Notes: generated by a model from the sequence alone, not told the origin. A DNA stretch of 64,000 nucleotides from Flavobacterium sp. CBA20B-1 (GCF_028473145.1 NZ_CP092370.1:2890074-2954073), one strand, 5' to 3'. Positions 45,845-54,894 are shown, counted from the first letter of the stretch. Program-made: numbers and translations.

Positions 45845-48220
45845 ATGTTGAATTGTTATCATTGTGGAAATGATGTGGTTGAAAATGAGGGGATTGTTTT
45901 TAACGACAAAAATTTCTGCTGCAAAGGTTGCCAAACGGTTTATGACTTGTTTGAAAGCAACGGACTTACTGATTACTACGATTTTGAACAAAATCCGGGT
46001 GCGGTTCCAAAAGATGTTGCATCAAAATACAATTATTTAGACAATACAGATATTGCCGATAAATTGATTGATTTTAAGGAAGGAACAACCACCATTGTTC
46101 GGCTCTATATTCCGCATATTCATTGCAGCTCGTGCATTTGGATATTAGAGAACCTGCATACTTTAAACCCAGCAATTACCCATTCGCAAGTGGTTTTTTC
46201 ACAAAAAAAAGTCAGCATCACGTTTAATAGCGACAATATTTCTTTGAAAAATTTGGTGTTGTTGTTGGCTTCAATTGGTTATGAACCGTATATAAGTTTG
46301 GAACAATTTGACGCCCAACCAAAATTAATCGACCGCAGTTTGCTTTATAAAATAGGGGTTGCATTCTTTGGGTTTGGAAATATAATGTTGCTTTCATTTC
46401 CTGAATATTTTAATGTAGATGACTTATGGATGCAGCAATATCGGGGCTTTTTTAGATACGTTAATATTTTATTGGCATTACCCGTTTTCTTGTATTCGGC
46501 CACACCTTATTATAAATCGGCATACCACAGCATTAAAACCAAGGCATACAATATTGATATTCCTATGGCATTGGGAATTATTGTAATGTTTGTGCGCAGT
46601 TTGGTGGATATTTTTTTTCAAGACGGCGCCGGATTTTTAGACAGTATGTGCGGATTGGTGTTTTTCATGCTCTCGGGCAAATTGATCCAGCAAACCACCT
46701 ATAACTTTTTGTCGTTTGAGCGCGATTATAAATCGTATTTCCCCATTGCAGTAACCAAAATACAAAATGAAAAAGAAAGTCCTATTCAGGTTTATGAAAT
46801 TGAAAAAGGAAACCAATTGTTGATTCGCAATGAAGAATTAATCCCGGTAGATGCTATTTTATTGTCTGAAACCGCTTTTATTGATTACAGTTTTGTTACC
46901 GGCGAGGCTGTTCCATTAGAAAAAAAGTCGGGCGATAAAATTTATGCAGGCGGAAAGCAGGTAGGAAACGCCGTGATTGTTGAAGCAATTAATACTGTTT
47001 CGCAAAGCTATTTGACCCAATTGTGGAGCAATGATATATTTCAGAAAAAAGTATCCCAAAAAATACAAACCATTACCGATAAAGCCAGTGGAATCTTCAC
47101 ACCCACATTGCTTACCATTGCCTTGATTGGTTTTTTTGTATGGAGCTTCACTAGTTTAAATGCCGCATTCAACGTACTAACCGCCGTATTAATAGTTGCT
47201 TGCCCATGTGCCTTGGCATTAACCGCTCCATACACTTGGGGAAACGTGATTCGGTTGATGGGCAAGCGCAAATTGTATCTAAAAAATACAGCAGTTATTG
47301 AACAACTTTCCAAGGTTGATACCATTGTGTTTGATAAAACCGGCACATTAACATCAAACAGCAACCAACACATTCAGTTTATTGGCGAACATTTATCTAC
47401 AAATGATTTAACGGCCATAAAAAATATTGTTAGGGGATCTAACCACCCATTGAGTAGAAGGTTATACATGATTTTACCTGATACACCTATTGAAAAACCT
47501 GAAAATTATAAGGAAACTCCCGGAAAAGGGATTGAAGGCATTTTTAGAAATGACACCATAAAAATAGGTTCAGCAAGTTGGGTAGGAGCAGCCGATGCTT
47601 TAGACATCAATCAAACAAAAGTTTATATCAGTATAAATGACAAAATAAAAGGATTTTATGTGTTTGAAAATGAATACAGAGTAGGGTTAGAGGCACTTTT
47701 TCAATCATTGCAAAACAAAAACTACCAACTTTTTGTGCTGTCGGGCGATAATGATGGGGAACAACGCATGCTAGAGCGCTTAATGCCTAAAAACACGCAG
47801 CTTGTTTTTAATCAAAAACCCGATGATAAATTGCGATTTATTAAAAAATTGCAAGAAAATAATCATAATGTATTAATGATTGGCGATGGTTTGAACGATG
47901 CCGGCGCCTTGGCACAAAGCAATGTTGGTATATCGATTTCAGAAAACGTAAATGTTTTTACACCCGCAAGCGACGCCATACTCGATGCAGAATCGTTTAC
48001 TAAATTGCCCTATTTTTTACAGTTTGCCAAAAACGCCATGAAAACCATAAAAATGAGCTATGTATTGGCACTTACCTATAATGTTGTGGGCTTAAGTTTT
48101 GCACTTTCAAACAATTTATCGCCTTTAGTTGCAGCAATAATAATGCCCGTAAGCACTGCCACAATAATAAGTTTTGTTACCATAATGAGTAATTACTTTG
48201 CAAGAAAAGAGGAGGGGTGA
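45845..48220 (+). CDS. Heavy-metal P-type ATPase, CcoI/FixI type
   Basis: A 791-residue copper-transport ATPase. The N-terminus has a zinc-ribbon-like metal site (LNCYHCGNDV ... CCKGCQTVY), then an HMA domain (HIHCSSCIWILENL). Membrane helices carry the CPC motif (VACPCALALT); the phosphorylation site is VFDKTGTLTSN and the hinge motif MIGDGLNDAGAL. The double metal-binding N-terminus is typical of CcoI/FixI, which supplies copper to cbb3 oxidase. No ccoS, ccoN or ccoP follows. ATG 45845 is used because the longer frame begins with a TTG and non-conserved residues. Confidence 0.9.
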   Translation: MLNCYHCGNDVVENEGIVFNDKNFCCKGCQTVYDLFESNGLTDYYDFEQNPGAVPKDVASKYNYLDNTDIADKLIDFKEGTTTIVRLYIPHIHCSSCIWILENLHTLNPAITHSQVVFSQKKVSITFNSDNISLKNLVLLLASIGYEPYISLEQFDAQPKLIDRSLLYKIGVAFFGFGNIMLLSFPEYFNVDDLWMQQYRGFFRYVNILLALPVFLYSATPYYKSAYHSIKTKAYNIDIPMALGIIVMFVRSLVDIFFQDGAGFLDSMCGLVFFMLSGKLIQQTTYNFLSFERDYKSYFPIAVTKIQNEKESPIQVYEIEKGNQLLIRNEELIPVDAILLSETAFIDYSFVTGEAVPLEKKSGDKIYAGGKQVGNAVIVEAINTVSQSYLTQLWSNDIFQKKVSQKIQTITDKASGIFTPTLLTIALIGFFVWSFTSLNAAFNVLTAVLIVACPCALALTAPYTWGNVIRLMGKRKLYLKNTAVIEQLSKVDTIVFDKTGTLTSNSNQHIQFIGEHLSTNDLTAIKNIVRGSNHPLSRRLYMILPDTPIEKPENYKETPGKGIEGIFRNDTIKIGSASWVGAADALDINQTKVYISINDKIKGFYVFENEYRVGLEALFQSLQNKNYQLFVLSGDNDGEQRMLERLMPKNTQLVFNQKPDDKLRFIKKLQENNHNVLMIGDGLNDAGALAQSNVGISISENVNVFTPASDAILDAESFTKLPYFLQFAKNAMKTIKMSYVLALTYNVVGLSFALSNNLSPLVAAIIMPVSTATIISFVTIMSNYFARKEEG

Positions 48221-48250
48221 TTTTGTGAATTTTTCTTAGGGTAATAATTT

Positions 48251-48331
48251 CTATTTCCGTATTATTTTATAACCGCCCCACGCAAATAATCCATAAAGCA
48301 GCAGTACGATTGGATAGATTATTAGTTGAAT
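48251..48331 (-). pseudogene. Relic of a membrane-protein C-terminus
   Basis: Minus-strand codons without a start encode IQLIIYPIVLLLYGLFAWGG followed by YKIIRK and a stop, which looks like a terminal membrane helix. A TGA closes the frame upstream. With the next relic it fills the 324-bp gap after the copper ATPase, where ccoS might be expected; nothing else was seen there. Confidence 0.35.
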
Positions 48332-48354
48332 TCAAGTCTCAATTAGTTGACTTT

Positions 48355-48522
48355 TTATTTTTTTGAAATTTTGAGTGGATAATCTACAAAAAATTCGCGA
48401 TTCTTTTTCATCTACATAAATGCTGTCTTTTTTGCATCAAAGTCGATGTCTTTGATAAGTTTTTGAGCAAAACTGCTTTGTACAGCAAAAATGATGATGA
48501 GTATTGATGTTATTTTTTTCAT
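48355..48522 (-). pseudogene. Small secreted-protein gene with an in-frame stop
   Basis: A frame of 55 codons begins MKKITSILIIIFAVQSSFAQ (a good signal peptide), continues KLIKDIDFDAKKTAFM, meets TAG at 48412-48414, and then resumes in the same frame with MKKNREFFVDYPLKISKK and a TAA. A Trp-to-stop change (TGG to TAG) is a simple explanation. No family recognised. Confidence 0.5.
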
Positions 48523-48544
48523 TGTTTTGTGTTTTAAAATTGTA

Positions 48545-49174
48545 TTAAAGCTCGAATTCGCTCCCTATTTTATCTAATTTTTCTAAAGTTTTAATATTGA
48601 TGTCTTCAAGGTAAATAGGCGGGTAAATTTTCTTTCCTTTAAAGGTTTCGATGTGGTTTTTGGGAATTGATTTTTGATTTTTCACTTCATAATCTCCTGT
48701 AAGTAAATTATAGGATTTACTGCAATGTTCAGCTGGTCCAACTCTATAGCCACTATCATAACCGATAAGTCTCATTTTCATATTTATATCATCAAATCTT
48801 AATTTGAAAAATCTTCCGAATGCGGCAGTCCCATCCAGAAAATAACCCACTTCCAACACATTTTTTTTGGATTTTATTTGAACGGGATAAATATTCATAT
48901 CGTGTTCGTTAATGAGTTTTAGTTGAAAGGTTTTATTGAGACTCGACAGATAAATAAGGAGTTTATAATCTGCAAATTCTGAAGTATTTTGTACTATCAA
49001 TGCGACATCTTTTTGGTTATCCTTATCCAAATCGAGCGTAATTTTTTCCATTTTTCTACCATTGGCAGGACTTTTTTCTAAAATTTGATAATGCTTCGGA
49101 ATTGAAATTTGCGAATACACACCAAATGAAATGTGAATGGTTGCTATAATAAAAAGTGATTTTAATTTTGACAT
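48545..49174 (-). CDS. Secreted protein of unknown function
   Basis: A 209-residue protein with a signal peptide (ATIHISFGVYSQ). Residues 45-60 contain LDLDKDNQKDVALIV, a FG-GAP/EF-hand-like calcium-binding pattern also seen in VCBS-type secreted proteins. The rest is beta-rich with conserved-looking YDSGYRVGPAEHC. I do not recognise a named family. It is the last of five minus-strand genes of unknown or unusual proteins, about 18 bp from its upstream neighbour. Confidence 0.7.
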   Translation of the reverse strand: MSKLKSLFIIATIHISFGVYSQISIPKHYQILEKSPANGRKMEKITLDLDKDNQKDVALIVQNTSEFADYKLLIYLSSLNKTFQLKLINEHDMNIYPVQIKSKKNVLEVGYFLDGTAAFGRFFKLRFDDINMKMRLIGYDSGYRVGPAEHCSKSYNLLTGDYEVKNQKSIPKNHIETFKGKKIYPPIYLEDINIKTLEKLDKIGSEFEL

Positions 49175-49192
49175 TTTGATGGTTTTTGTTTA

Positions 49193-49876
49193 TTATTTTT
49201 TCACATTCCCATAGATTTCTCCCGGAATCCAATCGCTTGTATTTTCTGCAATTTCTGTTTTCATTGCTTGTCTTACTTCCGCTTCGAGGGATTTTTTTTC
49301 TTTTCCTGAAACAAATCGGGAATGGTATTTTTCTTCGATGTTTTTTATATAATTTTTTAATGCGGATTGCTGAAAAGAAGTTTTAGGTTTTTCGTGTAGA
49401 AATGGCAATCCAAGGTGTTTCCATTCTTCATTTTGTTGATAAATACGTTCATTTTCTGCATTTTTTTGGAGGTAATCTTCCATATAAATTTCGGATTTTA
49501 CCAATGCGAGTTTTCCATTTTTATCAACGGAATAGATTTGTTTTCTAAAACCAAAAGGCACTACAAAAGTGGGCATTCTGTCTGCTGTTGCCCAATAGGA
49601 ATAAAAAATAATTGAGTTTGCGGTGGTTTTGTATGTTCCCAATTCAACACTGATAGAACTGCAATCTCCTTCTTCTTTAAAAACTGTATGCGTAAGAAGT
49701 TCCTGATTTCCTCTGTACAAATGAATTGTTTCTTCATCAAAAACATTGGAAGTATTACCTTTTTTAATTTCAATGTGAAATTTTTGGGTATTGACAACCA
49801 ATTCTTTATGTTGCCCATAAACGTTTAGACCAAAAATAATGAACAACAACGGAAGAAAAATATATTTTGATTGCAT
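49193..49876 (-). CDS. Secreted protein of unknown function
   Basis: A 227-residue exported protein; the ATG at 49876 begins a clear signal peptide (MQSKYIFLPLLFIIFGLNVY), and the longer frame to 49942 adds a basic stretch unlike a coding start. The first half is beta-rich (EETIHLYRGNQELLTHTVF, GDCSSISVELGTYK), the second half charged and helical, ending with ENTSDWIPGEIYGNVKK. No family recognised. It lies upstream of the previous gene in the same cluster. Confidence 0.7.
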   Translation of the reverse strand: MQSKYIFLPLLFIIFGLNVYGQHKELVVNTQKFHIEIKKGNTSNVFDEETIHLYRGNQELLTHTVFKEEGDCSSISVELGTYKTTANSIIFYSYWATADRMPTFVVPFGFRKQIYSVDKNGKLALVKSEIYMEDYLQKNAENERIYQQNEEWKHLGLPFLHEKPKTSFQQSALKNYIKNIEEKYHSRFVSGKEKKSLEAEVRQAMKTEIAENTSDWIPGEIYGNVKK

Positions 49877-49967
49877 AGGATTTGATGTTTTTTGGAGTGT
49901 TTTCAACTTTAAATTAATAATAGCCACGATAGCTAAAAACATCTATTGGTAAATGTATATGGTCTAA

Positions 49968-50066
49968 TTACTCGATTGGTTTGCACTCCAATTTTTTGTT
50001 GTCTTGGGTAATGATTTCTATTGTAAAATCTTTGTATAGGTGTTTTTTGCTGTACCATTTTTTTGT
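49968..50066 (-). pseudogene. Relic of an unknown gene (C-terminal fragment)
   Basis: Between two minus-strand genes, codons without a start encode KKWYSKKHLYKDFTIEIITQ followed by DNKKLECKPIE and a TAA. The composition is protein-like, but there is no start codon and the fragment collides with the upstream gene's stop. Probably a deletion remnant. Confidence 0.35.
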
Positions 50067-50070
50067 AATT

Positions 50071-50562
50071 CTATTTTTTTACCTTTTCAATTTTGAAATT
50101 AAAAGTCCCATTCAAATCAAAAATAACCAAACTATCAGTTGGTATTTCTTTATGATTTAAAGTTTTCAATTGATTGTTTTCTAGTCTCCAATTATCATAA
50201 AATCTAGGCATCAATTTGTTATTTGTTTCAATAAGCTGAACGGCTTTTTTAGTTGATGATTTACTGAATTTTAATTGTGAATTTTTTTCATACTTTAGAA
50301 AAACAGTCTTAGATTTTTCATCGTAATAGTATTTGCCAGAAAAGGTCTTCGTCCAATACGCTCCACCAGAATACCAAGATTTTTCGATAAAACTTGTATC
50401 AGATGTAAAAATCCATTCTTTTCCGTCCGAAGTTCCTCTGTCAAAAGTTCTTTCCCAAGTCCATTTTTGTCCTTTCAAAGAAGTTGGATAATTTTTCCGG
50501 TTTATAGAACAGCTTACTATTGTGATTGTTATTATTAAAAAAAGTGTCAATTTTTTCATCAT
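50071..50562 (-). CDS. Small lipoprotein of unknown function
   Basis: A 163-residue protein with a lipobox (ITIVSC). The body has an antiparallel beta pattern (LKGQKWTWERTFDRG, SFIEKSWYSGGAYWTKTFSG, YYYDEKSKTVFLKY), resembling lipocalin-like or META-type small barrels, but no named family is certain. The start may be the first or second ATG (50562 or 50559). It is 8 bp downstream of a GIDE-like membrane gene and probably co-transcribed. Confidence 0.7.
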   Translation of the reverse strand: MMKKLTLFLIITITIVSCSINRKNYPTSLKGQKWTWERTFDRGTSDGKEWIFTSDTSFIEKSWYSGGAYWTKTFSGKYYYDEKSKTVFLKYEKNSQLKFSKSSTKKAVQLIETNNKLMPRFYDNWRLENNQLKTLNHKEIPTDSLVIFDLNGTFNFKIEKVKK

Positions 50563-50570
50563 TGTCTAAT

Positions 50571-51563
50571 TTATTTTTCATCAAAAACGCCATCTAATTT
50601 TTTATAATCAAAAACGAAAGCCAAAGTTGTACAAACTAAAATGTTCAACCAAATGCAAATGATTCGGGAAAATTCTAATTCAATGATATAAAATAAACAT
50701 ATTAAAGGAATAGTGAGGAGTGCCACAAAAAAACAGATTCCTGCGAAATTGGATAGGAATTGTTTAATGAAACCTTCAAATTGATTTCCGATAATACCCA
50801 AAATTACAGCTAAAATTGGCATTCCAAAAATCGCAAAATATGGAAAGATTTCATTTTCTTTAATGTTTATTTTCAAGGGTGCGAAAAGAAAATAGTTTAC
50901 CAAAATATACATAAAAATGATGTAGGGCAGGAAAAATTTTATGGTTCGAAACACTTGTTTTTGATTATTGATGTTGGTATGATCGCTTACTGTGAACGGA
51001 TTTTTGTCGGATTTTTGTAATTCTATTTTGTTTTCATTATTTTTCACAGCGGTTCCTATAATGGTAATTTCGTCGCCATTTTTTAGGGTTCGTTCGGTGT
51101 GTCTTTTTTTGCCAATTAATTTGGTTTTGATCGACAAAAATGAAATATCTAAACCCTTAGAATTTACTTTGATTTTCCCGGTAGCATCTGAAATATAAAA
51201 ATCCTGAAATTCACTTTTCAGAATAGCATTTTTTGTATATTCGCTACCAGTTTCGTCGTCATAATCAATGGTTGCATCTTTGTATGTGTACGAGATACAT
51301 TCTTCTTTGAAATAAGGAGATTCCAAGGTTTTTTCAGCTTCTATTTTTCCTTCAATTTTCACAAAACCTTCGGGTAAATTATCAATTGAAGTATAGTATT
51401 TTTTAATAAAAGTCCGTTGGGTTTTTGTGATAAAATAAACAAAAATTCCTACAACCAAAGGCAAAATTGCCAGGATGTATATATTGAAAAACACCAGTGT
51501 AAAAAGTGCCATTACAACCAATAATACTAACCAAGTTGGGAGTTGTGAAAAAAGTTTTTTCAT
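50571..51563 (-). CDS. Membrane protein with a GIDE/MULAN-like domain
   Basis: A 330-residue membrane protein. One or two helices at the N-terminus (about 12-45) precede a soluble domain (60-190) with GFVKIEGKIEAEKTLESPYF, EECISYTYKDATIDY, YISDATGKIKVNSKGLDIS and a final GDEITIIGTAV. This order matches the GIDE domain of the mitochondrial ubiquitin ligase MULAN, without a RING finger. Four further helices (about 215-320) follow. Bacterial GIDE-like proteins are uncharacterised as far as I know. Its start overlaps the stop of the upstream gene by one base. Confidence 0.65.
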   Translation of the reverse strand: MKKLFSQLPTWLVLLVVMALFTLVFFNIYILAILPLVVGIFVYFITKTQRTFIKKYYTSIDNLPEGFVKIEGKIEAEKTLESPYFKEECISYTYKDATIDYDDETGSEYTKNAILKSEFQDFYISDATGKIKVNSKGLDISFLSIKTKLIGKKRHTERTLKNGDEITIIGTAVKNNENKIELQKSDKNPFTVSDHTNINNQKQVFRTIKFFLPYIIFMYILVNYFLFAPLKINIKENEIFPYFAIFGMPILAVILGIIGNQFEGFIKQFLSNFAGICFFVALLTIPLICLFYIIELEFSRIICIWLNILVCTTLAFVFDYKKLDGVFDEK

Positions 51564-52261
51564 TATTTTAGATTTTTGATTAATCTTTCAAAATCTGGTT
51601 CTTCAAATTCAAATTCCTCTTGTTTGTAATTATCACAGCGATTTACTATGAAGGGCAATTTTTTTATTTTGTTTGATTCAGCCATCAAATACCGAAATTG
51701 AGAACCGTCATTTAAATGTTCTTCAAAAACAGCAATGCCTTTATCTTGATTTATGAGATATATTTTTATTGTTCTGTTTTGTTGATACATTCCAGTGGTT
51801 TTAATTTCGAAAGTAGCATTGCTTATTTTTCTTTGACTGAGAATTTTGTTCGCAACTGGACCTTCGCCCGTTATTTCAAGATAAGTTGAGTCTGTGATTG
51901 ATGCTTGAAAAAATGTAAAAAAGTCGCACGGATGATAAGCATAGAAATCATTATTCAAAAACTTAATCTGAATCCATTTGTTTGAAGGAAGTATATTTTT
52001 TTGTTTTGTTAACGAGATTTTGTTTTTCATTAAATAATCAAGTGACCATTGAAAATGCTGTTTGTCAAACTCATCAAATTCAAAATCGAGAATATAATTA
52101 TAAAATACGCTATTTTTATTTTTTTCGATAAAAACTGATTGCAGGCTTCCGTAATCAGTGTCTTTTTTAAGGAATAAAGTATCTTCTTTCCGTGATTGAC
52201 CAGATATATTCTGAGCAATTAGAAAGTTAAGAACAATACATACGCAACACCAATTTTTCAC
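51563..52261 (-). CDS. Secreted protein of unknown function
   Basis: A 232-residue protein with a signal peptide (CVCIVLNFLIAQNISG). The rest is mixed alpha/beta with many aromatic and charged residues (KNSVFYNYILDFEFDEFDKQ, YAYHPCDFFTFFQASITDST) and an acidic tail. No family recognised. It is the first gene of the minus-strand set and shares an upstream region with the divergent three-gene operon that starts at 52539. Confidence 0.65.
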   Translation of the reverse strand: MKNWCCVCIVLNFLIAQNISGQSRKEDTLFLKKDTDYGSLQSVFIEKNKNSVFYNYILDFEFDEFDKQHFQWSLDYLMKNKISLTKQKNILPSNKWIQIKFLNNDFYAYHPCDFFTFFQASITDSTYLEITGEGPVANKILSQRKISNATFEIKTTGMYQQNRTIKIYLINQDKGIAVFEEHLNDGSQFRYLMAESNKIKKLPFIVNRCDNYKQEEFEFEEPDFERLIKNLK

Positions 52262-52344
52262 TTTTCAAAATTTTTAAATTCCTTTTTCAAGTACGAGCAA
52301 TCCACCTAATTGAGTTATAAAAATATCAAATTTTAATAAGTGTG

Positions 52345-52364
52345 ATGTAGAACTTGTTCTACAT
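52345..52364. promoter_or_regulatory. Perfect palindrome, candidate operator
   Basis: ATGTAGAAC-TT-GTTCTACAT has 9-bp perfect arms. It lies in the 277-bp divergent region, 50 bp upstream of the best -7 element for the plus-strand operon and 84 bp from the minus-strand gene start. A dimeric regulator is a likely ligand; which one is unknown. Confidence 0.55.
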
Positions 52365-52413
52365 ATAAACAAAATACTATATTTATTATGCTAGAGTTTA
52401 TGGTAATAAAGTT

Positions 52414-52421
52414 TAATTTTG
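52414..52421 (+). promoter_or_regulatory. -7 element of the three-gene secreted-protein operon
   Basis: TAATTTTG matches TAnnTTTG. The leader to the first ATG would be about 110 nt long. The -33 element is weak, which fits an activator-dependent promoter. Confidence 0.4.
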
Positions 52422-52538
52422 CTTTTGATATATGCTTTTATAATGTTTTAGGGAACATTATTACCAATTAATATTTAATAGAGCATATAGCAATTGTTCT
52501 TTTTGTAAAAAAATGATACACAAATTAATGAAGTTGTT

Positions 52539-53288
52539 ATGAAATATTATATATCTATAACGAATGTACTACTATATAGTGCTTTATTCAGCAGTTTTTC
52601 TGCCTTTTCTCAATCGGGAATAGTCACAAAAAATGCAAAGGCCAATCTGCATATAGATCCTTCGTCTATAACAAACCCCACGGGGCAAGATGGAATTTTG
52701 GTACCCAGAGTTCAAAATTTTCCGGTTACAAACCCCACAAGATTGGGTCAGTTGGTTTATTTATCAGGTAATGCCACTTTAAACGACGAGTTTTATTATT
52801 GGGATGGATCCAATTGGGTACCATTTACAAAAGTGCTGAACAGAGATTTAGACGAAACGATATATGCCTTTGATGGACAGGGTTATACAGGTACTTCTCC
52901 CCAGAGAACTATAAACTTTTCACGTTTTTTAAAAGCATCTACCGATGGTTTTTCGGTAAATAATAACGAGATTACAGTGGGTAAAAACGGCTTGTACCTT
53001 ATTTCTTTTACAGCAAATTCTAAAAAGCCACTAGGAGCCAATGAGCAAGCAAATTTCACCTATACAATCTTAGTGAATGGCACGGCAGCCTCAGCTGTTC
53101 AAACATCAATTGCCGCAGAAGAAGTGTCATCAACCAGCGCGTCTTTTAGTTTTTTGAAAAGATTAAATGCAGGCGATAAGCTCACCGCAAGTGTTAACAA
53201 GTCAAATGTAGGGTCAACTGTTACAACCTTAAGCAATTATGAGGCTTTCGGTATTAATAATTTAACCTTGTACTTTATACAAAATTAG
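52539..53288 (+). CDS. Secreted protein 1 of a tandem set (C1q/TNF-like C-terminal domain suspected)
   Basis: A 249-residue exported protein (signal to SAFSQ). The N-terminal third has LHIDPSSITNPTGQDGILVP and then DEFYYWDGSNWVPF, a WDG motif shared with the next two genes. The C-terminal 130 residues (FSVNNNEITVGKNGLYLISF, FTYTILVNG, LNAGDKLTASV, NNLTLYFIQN) have the spacing of a C1q/TNF-like jelly roll. Function unknown; a surface or appendage role is inference. It has no T9SS sorting domain. The next gene starts 4 bp later. Confidence 0.72.
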   Translation: MKYYISITNVLLYSALFSSFSAFSQSGIVTKNAKANLHIDPSSITNPTGQDGILVPRVQNFPVTNPTRLGQLVYLSGNATLNDEFYYWDGSNWVPFTKVLNRDLDETIYAFDGQGYTGTSPQRTINFSRFLKASTDGFSVNNNEITVGKNGLYLISFTANSKKPLGANEQANFTYTILVNGTAASAVQTSIAAEEVSSTSASFSFLKRLNAGDKLTASVNKSNVGSTVTTLSNYEAFGINNLTLYFIQN

Positions 53289-53292
53289 TTTT

Positions 53293-54057
53293 ATGAAAAA
53301 AGTATATTTCACTACCGCTTTACTTTTGGCAACATTAATTGTAAAAGCACAAACACTTACAGGTGTTGGCACACAAACTCCCAAAGCAGCATTGCATATT
53401 GAATCTCAAAATGCGGTAACACCAGAATCAAGCGCAGGGTTAGGAATACCGGTTTTAGACCGTTTTCCTGCAACAAATCCAACGAACGATCAAAATGCCA
53501 TGTTAATATTTCTTCGAAATACAACCGATTCTAATTTAGAAGGGTTTTATTATTGGGATGCAGCGACCAATAGCTGGGAATATATTGTAGATTTTAAAAC
53601 CATTGGTTTAGACACTTCCAAAACCATTGTAAGCGGAAATGCCTTTACACCTAATAATATCACAGGAATAGGTACAGATTCAAGGTTTGTTCCATTAACA
53701 ATTATAAATAGTTTAGACCCTAGTTTTTCATTAACAACAAACGGAGGTTTAAAAGTAGGAAAAACAGCAAAATATTATCTCATTTTTACAGGAGGTATTT
53801 ATAAAACAGCAAGTAACCAAGCCAGTCAATATACTACAGACATTTTGATCAACGGAACAGCGGGAACTTTAACATCTGTTGATTCTGCTCCAGGCGGATC
53901 TATTGATGGAAGATCAGCTACGTTTTATATTGCTGCTATTGTAAATTTAACCAAAGACGATGTGTTAACAATTCGTACAACGCGTGGCAGTACAACAATT
54001 CCTAATACCGTTAGTGTAAATACACCATATACCTTAACATTGATAAATTTAGATTAA
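53293..54057 (+). CDS. Secreted protein 2 of the tandem set
   Basis: A 254-residue paralogue with a signal peptide (LATLIVKAQ). Shared pattern: AALHIESQNAVTPESSAGLG, IPVLDRFPATNPTND and GFYYWDAATNSWEYI, then a C-terminal domain with FSLTTNGGLKVGKTAKYYLI, YTTDILING and LTKDDVLTIRT, ending YTLTLINLD. Identity with the other two is modest by eye, so the duplication is old or diversifying. The gap to the third gene is 2 bp. Confidence 0.72.
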   Translation: MKKVYFTTALLLATLIVKAQTLTGVGTQTPKAALHIESQNAVTPESSAGLGIPVLDRFPATNPTNDQNAMLIFLRNTTDSNLEGFYYWDAATNSWEYIVDFKTIGLDTSKTIVSGNAFTPNNITGIGTDSRFVPLTIINSLDPSFSLTTNGGLKVGKTAKYYLIFTGGIYKTASNQASQYTTDILINGTAGTLTSVDSAPGGSIDGRSATFYIAAIVNLTKDDVLTIRTTRGSTTIPNTVSVNTPYTLTLINLD

Positions 54058-54059
54058 GT

Positions 54060-54869
54060 ATGAAAAAAAGCGTTTTAATTTTAATAGCTACAATGTTTGC
54101 TCAAACAAATTTAACTTTTGCTCAAACAGGTATTAATAAAAACACACCCCAAGCCACACTAGACATTGTCGCTGCAAATCAAGCAAATCCATCCAACACA
54201 TCAGGTATCATTATTCCACGAGTGAGTGTTTTAAACACTACCGATACCAAAGAAAAAGGCTTGTTGGTTTTTTTAAATGTTGCAGACAGCACACAAAGAG
54301 GTTTTTATTGGTGGGACGGCGTGCAATGGAACCCGTTTTTATCGCTTAGCAATGTTACAAACAATAAATCGATAACCTATGTTTCTACAAAAAGCACGTT
54401 TAAGGAAGGAAACATGACAGAAAATGTAGCAACAAACAACAGAACACTTGAATTTGATGTGATAAACACAAACGACACCCCAAGTTTTGAAATAAACACA
54501 GCAGGGGAGTTGGTAGTAAAAAAGTCAGGGTATTTCCACGTTCAGGCAGCATCATTTATTAGAAAAAACAGCGGAACAACTCAAAATAAAAGAGATCAAC
54601 TAGATATGAAAATCTATGTAAATGGTGTAGATGCTTCGGTAGATAATAGTGCAAACTTTAATTTAGAAGGCACCAAGGCCTATCCAATTGGTTTTTTTAC
54701 CATTGCAATCAATGCAGCTGGTGTTTTAAAACTTGATGCAAACGATCGGTTATCCATGAAAATTATTCGGTCTTACAGAGATGTCCAAGATGACCCTGCA
54801 GGACATATCATAATTCCTGATCCAAATGCAAAATCGAACATTACACTAAGGTTTATGGGCGATTTTTAA
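54060..54869 (+). CDS. Secreted protein 3 of the tandem set
   Basis: A 269-residue paralogue with a signal peptide (MFAQTNLTFAQ). It has ATLDIVAANQANPSNTSGII, IPRVSVLNTTDTKEKGLLVF and GFYWWDGVQWNPF, then a jelly-roll-like C-terminus (FEINTAGELVVKKSGYFHVQ, DMKIYVNGVD, LDANDRLSMKI, NITLRFMGDF). The three proteins probably assemble or act together. A strong hairpin terminator follows. Confidence 0.72.
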   Translation: MKKSVLILIATMFAQTNLTFAQTGINKNTPQATLDIVAANQANPSNTSGIIIPRVSVLNTTDTKEKGLLVFLNVADSTQRGFYWWDGVQWNPFLSLSNVTNNKSITYVSTKSTFKEGNMTENVATNNRTLEFDVINTNDTPSFEINTAGELVVKKSGYFHVQAASFIRKNSGTTQNKRDQLDMKIYVNGVDASVDNSANFNLEGTKAYPIGFFTIAINAAGVLKLDANDRLSMKIIRSYRDVQDDPAGHIIIPDPNAKSNITLRFMGDF

Positions 54870-54894
54870 AATAATGAGTATCCCAAAAATAATA

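Noticed and set aside
48236..50025. Similar short strings near 48243 and 50009 (GGTAAT-ATTTCTATT) as direct repeats bordering an insertion
   Set aside because: Only about 15 imperfect A/T-rich bases agree, and the second copy is inside a coding-like relic; not above chance.
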